A stretch of 64,000 bases of DNA from an uncultured Collinsella sp. (lineage in GTDB: Bacteria > Actinomycetota > Coriobacteriia > Coriobacteriales > Coriobacteriaceae): NCBI GenBank assembly GCA_959018755.1, contig CAUEMA010000001.1:62001-126000 (forward strand). Reading direction: 5' to 3'. This document shows positions 42,358-51,805 of the stretch, in pieces. The notes beneath the pieces were generated by a model. That model made no database searches. It worked only from the letters and a program-made list of their open reading frames with translations, and was not told where the DNA came from. Numbering within the stretch: position 1 is the stretch's first letter; the number at the start of each line of letters is the position of its first letter. The position numbers and the translations under genes are program-made.

Positions 42358-42858
42358 ATGGATATTCAAATCAAGGCGGGATGCTTTGAGGATGCAGCGC
42401 TGGTGCGCCGCGCCGTCTTTGTGGACGAACAGGGTTACGAAATCGAGTTCGACCAGATCGATGAGGCTTCTGACTGCATTCATGTGACGCTGTACGTGGA
42501 TGGTCAACTCACCGGCTGTTCGCGCGTGTTTCCCGAGGAACTGGAGCGCGCGGCAGATGCAGAGGCTCCGGTTTCGCCGGCGTGCGACTTGGACGAAGGC
42601 GTTGCGGCGGGGGAGACCTATATTATGGGGCGCGTCGCCGTGCTGTCCACCATGCGCCGTCGCGGTCTGGCAAGCAAGATTGTCGAAGCCAGCGAAGCTG
42701 CTGCGCGCGATGCCGGCGCCAAGCTCATAAAGTTGCATGCACAGGAGTACGTGCTGTCTCTCTACGTCAAGGCGGGCTACACGCAGATCGCGCCGGTGGA
42801 CTACGAAGACGAAGGCCAGCCTCATGCCTGGATGGCCAAGCGCATGGGCGACAGATAG
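42358..42858 (+). CDS. GNAT acetyltransferase, ElaA-like
   Basis: 166 residues with FVDEQGYEIEFDQID, then IMGRVAVLSTMRRRGLASKIV (acetyl-CoA loop) and LHAQEYVLSLYVKAGYTQ, the GNAT outline. ATG 42358 is chosen over an upstream ATG because GGAGGGG lies at the right distance. Substrate unknown. Confidence 0.85.
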   Translation: MDIQIKAGCFEDAALVRRAVFVDEQGYEIEFDQIDEASDCIHVTLYVDGQLTGCSRVFPEELERAADAEAPVSPACDLDEGVAAGETYIMGRVAVLSTMRRRGLASKIVEASEAAARDAGAKLIKLHAQEYVLSLYVKAGYTQIAPVDYEDEGQPHAWMAKRMGDR

Positions 42859-43002
42859 GGACGTTCCTTTTCTGCTGGCAGTTGGGGACACTCCTTGGCA
42901 ATCGACGCATGGGTGTTCCAACATACAGTTTTTCGATTCCGTATGTATATATGCGCGCTAATGGGTTATAAAATCTAAGTCTGAACATAGCAGGTCTGCA
43001 AT

Positions 43003-43028
43003 ACGGCTCGGGCAACCGGGCCGTTTTT
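43003..43028 (+). terminator. Hairpin with T-run between the GNAT gene and htpG
   Basis: ACGGC-T-CGG / CCG-G-GCCGT stem with GCAA loop and TTTTT. It ends 30 bases before htpG, so it either ends the GNAT transcript or lies in the htpG leader. Confidence 0.75.
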
Positions 43029-43058
43029 GCGGGCAGGGGTAGCGCGAAAGGACTGCAC

Positions 43059-45083
43059 ATGCGTCAATTTAAGACCGAGAGCAAAAAACTGCTCGACCTT
43101 ATGATCAATTCCATCTACACCAATAAGGAAATCTTCCTGCGCGAGCTTATCTCCAACGCGAGCGATGCTGTCGACAAGCTCAACTTTAAGAGCTTGCAGG
43201 ACCCGAGCGTCAAGCTCGACCAGGGCGACCTGGCTATTCGCGTCTCCTTTGATAAAGACGCCCGCACCATTACCATCTCAGATAACGGCATTGGCATGAC
43301 CGCCGAGGAGCTCGAGCGCAATCTGGGCACCATCGCCCATTCCGGCTCTGAGGAGTTTAAGACCGAGAACGCCGAGCAGCAGGGTTCGGATGTCGACATC
43401 ATCGGCCAGTTTGGCGTGGGCTTCTACTCGGCCTTTATGGTCGCCAGCCATGTGAAGGTCGTGAGCCGCGCCTACGGCGAGGATGTCGCCCATGTGTGGG
43501 AGTCGGACGGTCTTGAGGGCTACACCATCGAGGACGGCGAGCGCGCCGAGCACGGTACCGATGTCATTCTGACGCTGCGTGAGAACGAGAAGCTCGACGC
43601 CGACGGCGAGGCCGAGTCCTACGATCGCTTCCTGACCGAGTGGGGCCTCAAGAGCCTGATTCAGCAGTACAGCAACTATGTGCGCTACCCGATTCAGATG
43701 ATGGTGTCCAAGAGCCGTCAAAAGCCCAAGCCCGAGGATGCGCCGGAGGATTACAAGCCCGAGTACGAGGACTACCAGGAGCTTGAGACCGTCAACTCCA
43801 TGACGCCGATCTGGAAAAAGCGAAGCTCCGACGTTGAGCAGAAGGATTACAACGAGTTCTACAAGTCCACGTTCCATGACTTTGACGATCCCGCGCGCAC
43901 CATCAGCTTCCATGCCGAGGGTACGCTCGAGTACGATGCACTGCTGTTTGTGCCGGGTCGCGCCCCGTTCGATCTGTACAGCAAGGACTACGAGAAGGGC
44001 CTGGCGCTCTATAGCTCCAACGTGCTGATTATGGAGAAGTGCGACGACCTGCTGCCCGACTACTACAACTTTGTGCGCGGTGTCGTGGACTCTGCCGACG
44101 TGACGCTCAATATTTCGCGTGAGACGCTGCAGCAGAACCGTCAGCTCAAGGCCATCGCCAAGCGCGTGGAAAAGAAGATTACCGCCGACCTTGAGGACAT
44201 GCGTGACAACGACCGCGAGGCCTACGAGAAGTTCTTTGAGAACTTTGGCCGCGGCCTTAAGTACGGCATCTACTCGAGCTATGGCATGAAGGCCGATGAG
44301 CTTGCCGACTTGCTGCTGTTCTGGTCTGCCAAGGAGCAGAAGATGATTACCCTGGCCGAGTATGCCAAGGGCATGCCCGAGGATCAGAAGGCCATCTACT
44401 ACGCCGCCGGTGACTCGCGTGAGCGCTTGGCCAAGATGCCCGTGGTAAAGGGCGTGCTCGACCGCGGCTATGACGTGCTGCTGCTGACGCAGGATGTGGA
44501 TGAGTTCACCTTCCAGGCTATGCGTGAGTACGTTGCCGCCGATATGCCCAAGATCTACGAGGACGATGCTGCCCGCGAGGCTGCCGAGAAGGCCGTGGCC
44601 GATGGTGCCGAGCCCGAGGTTGAGGATCGTCACCTGGAGCTCAAGAACGTCGCGACCGGCGATCTTGACCTGGCGACTGAGGATGAGAAGAAAGAGGCCG
44701 AGGACGCCACCAAGGAGAACGAGGACCTCTTTAGCGCTATGAAGGAAGCGCTTGGCGATAAGGTCGAGAAGGTTGCCGTCTCTGCGCGCCTGACCGATGC
44801 TCCCGCGTGCATCACCACTGAGGGTCCGCTTTCGCTCGAGATGGAGAAGGTGCTCCAGAAGGGTCCCGAGGGCGCGCCTGACGGCATGCCCAAGAGCCAG
44901 CGCGTACTCGAGCTCAACGCCAAGCATCCGGTCTTTGCCAAGCTCGTCGCTGCTCAGAAGGCGGGCGACGCCGACAAGATCAAGCAGTACTCCGGTCTGC
45001 TCTATGACCAGGCCCTGCTGGTCGAGGGTATTCTGCCCGAGGACCCCGTGGCCTTCGCGGCAGCTGTTTGCAACTTGATGTAG
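43059..45083 (+). CDS. htpG: Chaperone protein HtpG (Hsp90 family)
   Basis: 674 residues, a dimeric ATP-dependent chaperone. GHKL ATPase domain with ELISNASDAVDKL, DNGIGM (about 74-79), GQFGVGFYSAF; middle domain with NSMTPIWKK and LNISRETLQQN; C-terminal dimer domain. It has the usual HtpG order with an acidic insertion around residues 505-565. ATG 43059 is behind GAAAGGA. Confidence 0.95.
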   Translation: MRQFKTESKKLLDLMINSIYTNKEIFLRELISNASDAVDKLNFKSLQDPSVKLDQGDLAIRVSFDKDARTITISDNGIGMTAEELERNLGTIAHSGSEEFKTENAEQQGSDVDIIGQFGVGFYSAFMVASHVKVVSRAYGEDVAHVWESDGLEGYTIEDGERAEHGTDVILTLRENEKLDADGEAESYDRFLTEWGLKSLIQQYSNYVRYPIQMMVSKSRQKPKPEDAPEDYKPEYEDYQELETVNSMTPIWKKRSSDVEQKDYNEFYKSTFHDFDDPARTISFHAEGTLEYDALLFVPGRAPFDLYSKDYEKGLALYSSNVLIMEKCDDLLPDYYNFVRGVVDSADVTLNISRETLQQNRQLKAIAKRVEKKITADLEDMRDNDREAYEKFFENFGRGLKYGIYSSYGMKADELADLLLFWSAKEQKMITLAEYAKGMPEDQKAIYYAAGDSRERLAKMPVVKGVLDRGYDVLLLTQDVDEFTFQAMREYVAADMPKIYEDDAAREAAEKAVADGAEPEVEDRHLELKNVATGDLDLATEDEKKEAEDATKENEDLFSAMKEALGDKVEKVAVSARLTDAPACITTEGPLSLEMEKVLQKGPEGAPDGMPKSQRVLELNAKHPVFAKLVAAQKAGDADKIKQYSGLLYDQALLVEGILPEDPVAFAAAVCNLM

Positions 45084-45529
45084 TTAGGTAGTTACGCGGT
45101 TTTACCAAACCGCGTAACGGCTCGACGCTGCAAACGCCCCTAAGCGGCAATCTGACGTTCAATCGTCGGTCGCGTACCGAAGTACGCTTCCCTCCTCTTT
45201 CACGTCACCTTGCTCGCCTAGGGGCGTTTTCGCTGACTTATGCTCAACCAGCGACGCATTCGTGGTCCTAAGTAGCCATTGGGGACGTTTTTGTTTGACT
45301 AGTCGTTTAAGAACGTCCCCGATGACTATTTGAATTGCTAATTTGTGCGGGTTGTGGTTTTGTGACCTGCTGAAATTAAAGATACTGTACAACTGCACGT
45401 TAATTCGTCTTCGTAGTATATTGCTACCCGCAAAACTCAATACCATTGTGCTCTGAGGCGCTAAAGCGCCTACGTACAATGGTTGTCGATAGTACGATTC
45501 GATTCAACGACAGGATGGATGGTCCAAGC
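45084..45529. other. 446-bp intergenic stretch with three inverted repeats
   Basis: A 12-bp perfect hairpin (45091-45102 with 45107-45118) follows htpG. Then comes an 11-bp inverted repeat (45132-45142 with 45219-45229) enclosing 76 bases, and GGGGACGTT / AACGTCCCC (45281-45289 with 45312-45320) around a GACTAGTC centre. The last 120 bases are AT-rich and should hold the promoter of the next gene; no clear hexamers. Confidence 0.6.
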
Positions 45530-48295
45530 GTGAGTCTCGGCAGCAAACTATCCGATGCAAAGGTCTCCTTTGCGATATTTAAGCGCGACATTAAGCGACT
45601 GCTCGTGAACCCCGTCGCCTTAGTGGTTACCATCGGCGTGTGCGTTATTCCCTCGCTGTATGCCTGGTACAACATCGTGGCCAACTGGGATCCGTACGGA
45701 AACACCCAGGGTATCAAGATTGCCATCGCCAACAACGATCAGGGCACCCAAAACGACCTGGTGGGCGAGCTCAACGCGGGCGACAAGGTCGTCGATCGGC
45801 TCAAGGAGAACGATCAGCTGGGCTGGACCTTCGTCGATTCGGCGGCCGATGCCAAGGAGGGCGTCGAGAGCGGTGAGTACTATGCGGCCATCGTAATCCC
45901 CAAGAACTTCTCGGATAACCTGGTTTCGATGCTCGACGGCAACTACCATCAGCCCAAGCTTACGTACTACGTCAATGAGAAGAAGAGCGCCATTGCGCCC
46001 AAGGTTACCGACACCGGTGCAAGCACCATCGAGGAGCAGATCAACTCGGAATTTGTCTCCACAGTGGGCGAGACCGTTGCCAGCATCGCCAAGGATGCCG
46101 GGGTCGATTTAAAGGACAAGGCAACCCAGACTCAGAATTCGTTGGCTGGTTCGGTATCAGAGGCATCCGGTACCTTGGGTGAGGTGCGCGATTCGATTGG
46201 CGACATGAATGCCGCCATCGATAAGACGAGCGGTTCCATTGCCTCGGCTGATGCCGCGTTGGCGGGCCTGCAGGGTCAGACGCCCTCTCTAACGCAGGCA
46301 ATCGCTCAGGGCAATGACCTGCTGGGCGAGGCGCGCGCTACGGCGGGCAACTCTGTCGCCTCGCTCTCCAAGGCACTCTCGGAAGGCAGCCTTGCGCTCA
46401 CCAAGACGTCAGCCTCCGCGAACGCTGCGATTGGCAAGCTGACGGGCGCGGTCACATCTACGACCACCCGCATCGACAACTCGCTTGAGTCTCTCCAAGC
46501 GACGATCGACCACAATAAGGCCGTTATCGGGCACTTGGAAATTCTCGTTAATGACACGTCGACAGGTTCCAAGGAAATTGACGCGCGCATTGTATCGACC
46601 ATCGATTTGCTCCGCGAGCAGAATGAAAAGCTTCAGAGCATCAAGGACGGTCTGTCTGCGCAGTCGAGCGCCATGGCGAATGACGCCGCGGCTGTCTCGG
46701 GCGCCAGCGACGCTATCAATAACGCAATCCAGACCGGTGCGACCAACCTTGGCCAGGCCCAGACGGACCTGGGTCAAAACGCGCTGTCGAAGGCTTCGAG
46801 CGCGCTTGATTCATTTGCCGCCGTCTCGGGTGATCTGACGGGAATCGTGTCTGGCCTCACGCCTACTATTGCAAGTGCGCGCGGTACACTTTCGCAACTC
46901 AACGCTACGCTCGGTCAGGCCAAGACCACGCTGTCCCAGACCGATGCCTCGCTTGCCAAGGTCCAGGACAAGCTTGCGACCGCCGCCAACGACATCGCGG
47001 CGCTACAGACCTCCGAGTCCATGGGCGAGCTGGCCGGCCTGATGGGCGTCGACGTCGATGACGTTGCAGACTTCATGGCATCTCCGGTCGAGCTGACCTC
47101 AAAGTCAATTTATCCGGTCAAGAGCTTTGGTTCGGGCATTGCCCCGTTCTATACCAATCTGGCGCTGTGGGTGGGCGGCTACGTGCTTATCGCCATCTAC
47201 AAGCTCGAGGTCGACCGCGAAGGCATCGGCAGCTTTACCGCGCGTCAGGGCTACTTTGGCCGCTGGTTGCTCCTGGTGATCCTGGGCGCGTTCCAGGCCA
47301 TCATCGTTACGGTAGGCGATCTGGTGATCGGCGTGCAGTGCGTCAGCCCGCTGCTGTTCGTGCTGGGCGGCATCGCCATCTCGTTCACCTACGTCAATAT
47401 CATCTATGCGCTGTCCACCACGTTTAAGCATATCGGCAAGGCTATCGGCGTCATTCTCGTCATCGTGCAGATCCCGGGTTCGTCGGGCATGTACCCCATC
47501 GAGATGATGCCCGGCTTCTTCCAGTGGCTGCACCCGCTGCTGCCCTTTACCTACGGCATCAATCTGCTGCGCGAGACGGTCGGCGGCATGTATTCGTTCA
47601 ACTACCTGTTTAACCTGTGCATTCTGGGCGTGTTCTTGATCGTGGCGCTCTTTATCGGCCTGCAGCTGCGTCCGCTGCTGCTCAACCTTAACCTGCTCTT
47701 TGATAAACAGCTTTCCACGACCGGTATGATGATTTGCGAGTCCAACGACCTGCCGCGCCAGCGCTACTCGCTGCGCACGGCCATGCGTGTCATGCTCGAT
47801 TCCGATTCGTACCGTCGCGAACTGCTCGATCATGCGGTCGCCTTTGAACATCGCTACCCGTACTACATCAAGGGCGGTTTTGCCGCCGTGGTGGGCGTTC
47901 AGGTCCTGCTCTTTGTCCTGTCGACGGTTCTCGATATCGACAATAACGGCAAGATCATCCTGCTTGTCATTTGGATCATCTCGGTTATTGCCATCTGCGG
48001 CTGGCTTATCAATATCGAATATATCCGTGCGAGCCTCAATACCCAGATGCGCATCTCGGCGCTTTCGGATGAGGACCTTCGTCGCGAGATGCGCGAGCAC
48101 ACGGCCGCCATTCCTGCCGCCCGCCACATGTTTGGTCTCAACGCCAGCGAGCGTGGTGCCAAGGGCGGCGATCAGTCCACGGGCCGCTTGCCGCATATCG
48201 GCTCGCACCATAAATCTCAGGGCAGCGACAACACAGCCATAAATGATGGAGATACTGCCCCGTTCGGCAAGCACTCCAAAGGAGGTGAGGCATAA
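45530..48295 (+). CDS. YhgE/Pip domain membrane protein, copy 1
   Basis: 921 residues from GTG 45530 (ATG 45515 or 45446 are alternatives). N-terminal YhgE/Pip segment with one helix (PVALVVTIGVCVIPSLYAWYNI) and a WDPYGNT motif, a long Ala/Ser/Thr-rich coiled region (about 180-510), and a C-terminal ABC-2-type block of five or six helices. Such proteins include phage-infection proteins and parts of ESX/T7SS-like or export systems; exact role unknown. A polar tail of about 90 residues ends the protein. Followed by a paralogue. Confidence 0.82.
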   Translation: MSLGSKLSDAKVSFAIFKRDIKRLLVNPVALVVTIGVCVIPSLYAWYNIVANWDPYGNTQGIKIAIANNDQGTQNDLVGELNAGDKVVDRLKENDQLGWTFVDSAADAKEGVESGEYYAAIVIPKNFSDNLVSMLDGNYHQPKLTYYVNEKKSAIAPKVTDTGASTIEEQINSEFVSTVGETVASIAKDAGVDLKDKATQTQNSLAGSVSEASGTLGEVRDSIGDMNAAIDKTSGSIASADAALAGLQGQTPSLTQAIAQGNDLLGEARATAGNSVASLSKALSEGSLALTKTSASANAAIGKLTGAVTSTTTRIDNSLESLQATIDHNKAVIGHLEILVNDTSTGSKEIDARIVSTIDLLREQNEKLQSIKDGLSAQSSAMANDAAAVSGASDAINNAIQTGATNLGQAQTDLGQNALSKASSALDSFAAVSGDLTGIVSGLTPTIASARGTLSQLNATLGQAKTTLSQTDASLAKVQDKLATAANDIAALQTSESMGELAGLMGVDVDDVADFMASPVELTSKSIYPVKSFGSGIAPFYTNLALWVGGYVLIAIYKLEVDREGIGSFTARQGYFGRWLLLVILGAFQAIIVTVGDLVIGVQCVSPLLFVLGGIAISFTYVNIIYALSTTFKHIGKAIGVILVIVQIPGSSGMYPIEMMPGFFQWLHPLLPFTYGINLLRETVGGMYSFNYLFNLCILGVFLIVALFIGLQLRPLLLNLNLLFDKQLSTTGMMICESNDLPRQRYSLRTAMRVMLDSDSYRRELLDHAVAFEHRYPYYIKGGFAAVVGVQVLLFVLSTVLDIDNNGKIILLVIWIISVIAICGWLINIEYIRASLNTQMRISALSDEDLRREMREHTAAIPAARHMFGLNASERGAKGGDQSTGRLPHIGSHHKSQGSDNTAINDGDTAPFGKHSKGGEA

Positions 48296-50485
48296 ATGAA
48301 GAACATCCTGCATCTGTTTAGGCGCGATGTCCAAAACGTGTCTCGCTCCGTGATCGGCTTGATTGTCGTGATGGGCCTCATTATCGTGCCGTGCCTGTAC
48401 GCGTGGTTTAACATCGCCGGCAGCTGGGATCCGTACGGCAACACCGGCAATCTTAAGATTGCCGTGGTCAACACCGATGAGGGTTACGAGAGCGATCTGA
48501 TCCCCGTCGAGGTTAACGTGGGCGAAAACGTGACCGCCACCCTACGTGGCAACGAGAGCTTCGATTGGGTTGTGCTTAACGATCGCGAAAAGGCTATCGA
48601 GGGCGTTAAGTCGGGCGCGTACTATGCTGCCGTCGTTATTCCCAAAACGTTTAGCGCTGACATGATGACGCTTTTCTCGACCGACGTGAAACACGCCGAT
48701 ATCGAGTTTTACGAGAACCAGAAGGCCAACGCCATCGCGCAGATCGTGACCGAGAAGGGTTCGAGCGCCGTTCAGAACCAGGTTAACGAATCTTTTACCG
48801 AGACCATTACGAGCATCGGTCTTAAGACGGTGTCCAGCCTGCTCGATTACATGAGCACCGACCAGGTCAGCAACTTTATCGCCAACCTGTCCTCGACGCT
48901 CGGCGATTCGATTGAGGACCTGCAAGACGTTCAGGCTAATGCTTCGTCGCTCGCGGGCATTTTGAGCTCTACGTCCGATTCGCTGACGTCGGCGAGCGGT
49001 ATGCTCCAGCAGACGGGTACGGTCGATGAGTCGACCAAGCAGTTGATGGAGCATGCCAAGAGCGGCATGAGCGATTCCAAAGAAGCGCTGAAGGCCGCCA
49101 ACGACGCCATCAACGCCGCGATTGACGGAAGCGCGGGCTCGTTCGACAACGTGTCCGCCGAGCTTGCGAAGGCATTCGATGCCGCGAATCAGCATGTCTA
49201 CCTTACGGTGTCTCAGCTCAACGATGCCGCGGCGGCGCTCAATACGCGCGCCAAGGATATCGATGAGATGGCCGATCAGCTCCGCAGCCTTGCCGACCAG
49301 GTGAGCGATGAGAATTTGAAGGGCGGCCTCAAGTCCGCCGCGACGTCGCTGGACAGAATCGCCGTTGAGTACCGCAACAATGCCGAGGATCTGGCGGCCA
49401 CCGCGAAGTCTCTCTCCGATAGCATGGCCGAGGTCAACAACTCGCGTGCCGAGGTCGATCAGGCTATCGCCGATGCCAAGGCCGGTATCGCGGGTGCCAA
49501 ATCCGATTACGATTCCACGTTCTCGGTTAAGGCCAAGGAGCTCAAGAAGACCGTCTCGGGGGTTCTGGATTCACTGAATGGTATTTCGGGCGATCTGGAT
49601 AGTGCCGTAGACGACCTGACCGACGCATCCGGTTCGCTGGCAAAGGGCCTCTCTAAGGCTGCAAAGCTGGTCAACAAGGCTTCCGATCAGCTGGGCGAGG
49701 CGTCGGACAAGATCAGCGCGTTTAAGGACGAGCTCGACGGCGCCTTGATGTCGGATGACCTCGCTACGATCAAGACGATGATCGGCAATGATCCCGAGGG
49801 TCTGGCCGTGTCGCTTTCCGGCCCCGTCGCGCTCGACCGCAAGCCGGTCTATCCGATTCGCAATTACGGTTCGGCCATGGCGCCGTTCTACACGATTCTG
49901 TCGCTATGGGTCGGCTCGATCGTACTGGCGGCCATGATGAAGGTCTCGGTTGACGATGAGCTCATCAACGAGCTCATCCCCGTGCGCCTGCACGAGATCT
50001 ACCTGGGTCGTTACCTGTTCTTTGGCGGTTTGGCCCTGCTACAGGCGACGCTCGTGTGCGCGGGCGACATCCTGTTCTTTGGCATTCAGTGCGACAACCC
50101 GCTGCAGTTTGTGTTGGCGGGCTGGGTCGCGAGTCTCGTGTTCTCCAATATCGTCTACACGCTTACGGTGTCGTTTGGCGATATCGGCAAGGCGCTCGCT
50201 GTCGTGCTGTTGGTCATGCAGGTCGGTGGTTCGGGCGGCACATTCCCCATCGAGATGACCGGCCCTGTGTTCCAGGCGATCTATCCGTTCTTGCCGTTCA
50301 CTCACGGTATCAACGCCATGCATGCCGCCATGGCTGGCGCCTACCATATGGAGTACTGGGTTGAGCTGGGTATTCTGGCGAGCTATCTGGTTCCGTCGCT
50401 AGCCCTGGGCGTCGTCTTCCGCCGTCCGGTCATCAAAGCCAACGACTGGATTATCGAAAAGCTGGAGTCGACAAAGCTAATTTGA
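48296..50485 (+). CDS. YhgE/Pip domain membrane protein, copy 2
   Basis: 729 residues, paralogue of the preceding gene with the same start (SVIGLIVVMGLIIVPCLYAW, then WDPYGNTGNLK), a coiled middle (about 190-480) and a C-terminal ABC-2-like membrane block. GGAGGTGAGG, the site for ATG 48296, lies in the end of copy 1, so the two are translated together. They may form a heterodimer. Confidence 0.83.
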   Translation: MKNILHLFRRDVQNVSRSVIGLIVVMGLIIVPCLYAWFNIAGSWDPYGNTGNLKIAVVNTDEGYESDLIPVEVNVGENVTATLRGNESFDWVVLNDREKAIEGVKSGAYYAAVVIPKTFSADMMTLFSTDVKHADIEFYENQKANAIAQIVTEKGSSAVQNQVNESFTETITSIGLKTVSSLLDYMSTDQVSNFIANLSSTLGDSIEDLQDVQANASSLAGILSSTSDSLTSASGMLQQTGTVDESTKQLMEHAKSGMSDSKEALKAANDAINAAIDGSAGSFDNVSAELAKAFDAANQHVYLTVSQLNDAAAALNTRAKDIDEMADQLRSLADQVSDENLKGGLKSAATSLDRIAVEYRNNAEDLAATAKSLSDSMAEVNNSRAEVDQAIADAKAGIAGAKSDYDSTFSVKAKELKKTVSGVLDSLNGISGDLDSAVDDLTDASGSLAKGLSKAAKLVNKASDQLGEASDKISAFKDELDGALMSDDLATIKTMIGNDPEGLAVSLSGPVALDRKPVYPIRNYGSAMAPFYTILSLWVGSIVLAAMMKVSVDDELINELIPVRLHEIYLGRYLFFGGLALLQATLVCAGDILFFGIQCDNPLQFVLAGWVASLVFSNIVYTLTVSFGDIGKALAVVLLVMQVGGSGGTFPIEMTGPVFQAIYPFLPFTHGINAMHAAMAGAYHMEYWVELGILASYLVPSLALGVVFRRPVIKANDWIIEKLESTKLI

Positions 50486-50520
50486 TGCGGCAGCGTTAAC
50501 GCTGATGCAGCGTCGGCCGG

Positions 50521-50544
50521 TCCGCCGTTCGGTAGAACGGCGGA
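50521..50544. repeat. 10-bp perfect hairpin after the YhgE pair
   Basis: TCCGCCGTTC / GAACGGCGGA with GGTA loop, without a T-run. Confidence 0.6.
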
Positions 50545-50599
50545 ACAAAACGCTTTAGCGGGCTGGATTGCGTGGGTTGCTTGGTTGTTGCTACAGTAG

Positions 50600-50634
50600 C
50601 GGGGCGTGCCGGGGGTCCGGTGCGCCCCGTTTTT
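50600..50634 (+). terminator. Rho-independent terminator of the YhgE/Pip operon
   Basis: 13-bp stem (50600-50612 with 50617-50629, two G-U pairs), then TTTTT. Confidence 0.85.
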
Positions 50635-50705
50635 ATTTGACCATGAGGCGGCACGCAGCCATACGCGTGCGGACACCACGCCCAGATTGAGTGTGAGGAT
50701 GTTCC

Positions 50706-51689
50706 ATGGCCCAATACGCTGCCAACGAAATCGAAAACTTGCCCGATAGCCCTGTAGCCCGCGAAGACCTGGGTGCCGGTGGTGTCTCTCGCGGCGCCGG
50801 CGCACGCTCCCCGCTGTTCTGGAAAGTTTTGCTACTTTCGGTGGCGGTCATCTGGGGCTACTCCTTTACCACTATGAAGGATGCACTCGGCACCATTCCG
50901 GTGTTCGAGCTGCTCTATGTACGCTTTCTGCCTGCAGCGTTGGTCATGTTTGCCGTCTTCCACAAGCGCATCACTGCACATTTCAACGCTCGCAATCTGA
51001 TCGTTGGTCTGAGTATGGGCGTGCTCATGTGGGCGGCCTATGCGTTGCAGACGGTCGGTCTGGCATATACTACGGCGGGCAAGAATGCTTTTTTGACGGG
51101 CACGTATTGCATCCTCGTGCCGTTCGCGAGCTATTTTCTGAGCGGAGAAAAACTCACCCGTTATAACCTGGGCGCGGCACTGCTGTGCTTGGCGGGCATT
51201 GGCTTGGTGGCGCTCGATAGCGTCGAGTTCAACATCGGTGACGTCATTACGCTGGCAGGCGCGGTCTTCTTCGCCATCCAGATGGCGGTGACCGCCAAGT
51301 ACGGTCGCAAAATGGACATCAACGTTATCACGTTTTGGATGTTTGTGGGCAACGGCGTGCTGAGCCTGGTTTCGTCGCTGTTATTCGAGACCCAGGCGCC
51401 TCTGTCCGTGTGGACGCCGAACTTTATCGGTGTGATGGCGTTTCTCTCGGTGGGCTGCACATGCGTGGCTCTGCTCATCCAAAACGTCGGCCTGGCGCAT
51501 GTCCCGGCTTCGACGGGCTCACTGCTCCTTTCGATGGAGTCGCCTTCGGGCGTGTTGTTTTCGGTGCTGCTGATGGGGGAGGCGCTCACCTCGCGCCTAC
51601 TCGCCGGCTTCGTGCTTATCTTCCTGTCGATTATCTTGAGTGAGACTCACTTCGATTTTTTGCGCAAAAAGCCGCGCCCGCAATTGTAA
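50706..51689 (+). CDS. EamA/DMT-family transporter
   Basis: 327 residues with ten predicted membrane helices in two EamA repeats (VIWGYSFTTMKDALG; the second from about 182). A 35-residue charged N-terminal tail precedes helix 1. Members export metabolites or amino acids; substrate not predictable. Single gene followed by a terminator. Confidence 0.85.
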   Translation: MAQYAANEIENLPDSPVAREDLGAGGVSRGAGARSPLFWKVLLLSVAVIWGYSFTTMKDALGTIPVFELLYVRFLPAALVMFAVFHKRITAHFNARNLIVGLSMGVLMWAAYALQTVGLAYTTAGKNAFLTGTYCILVPFASYFLSGEKLTRYNLGAALLCLAGIGLVALDSVEFNIGDVITLAGAVFFAIQMAVTAKYGRKMDINVITFWMFVGNGVLSLVSSLLFETQAPLSVWTPNFIGVMAFLSVGCTCVALLIQNVGLAHVPASTGSLLLSMESPSGVLFSVLLMGEALTSRLLAGFVLIFLSIILSETHFDFLRKKPRPQL

Positions 51690-51701
51690 ACAACTTGTTG
51701 C

Positions 51702-51727
51702 GCCGCCCTCCCGGGGCGGCATTTTTT
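51702..51727 (+). terminator. Rho-independent terminator of the EamA gene
   Basis: GCCGCCC / GGGCGGC stem, then TTTTTT. Confidence 0.88.
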
Positions 51728-51805
51728 ATGCGTCGCCCTTAAAGTTGTACCTTGCACTTTATGCTATCAAAGTGCTTGCTGCAAAAACGTTACTGGAGGG
51801 CATCT

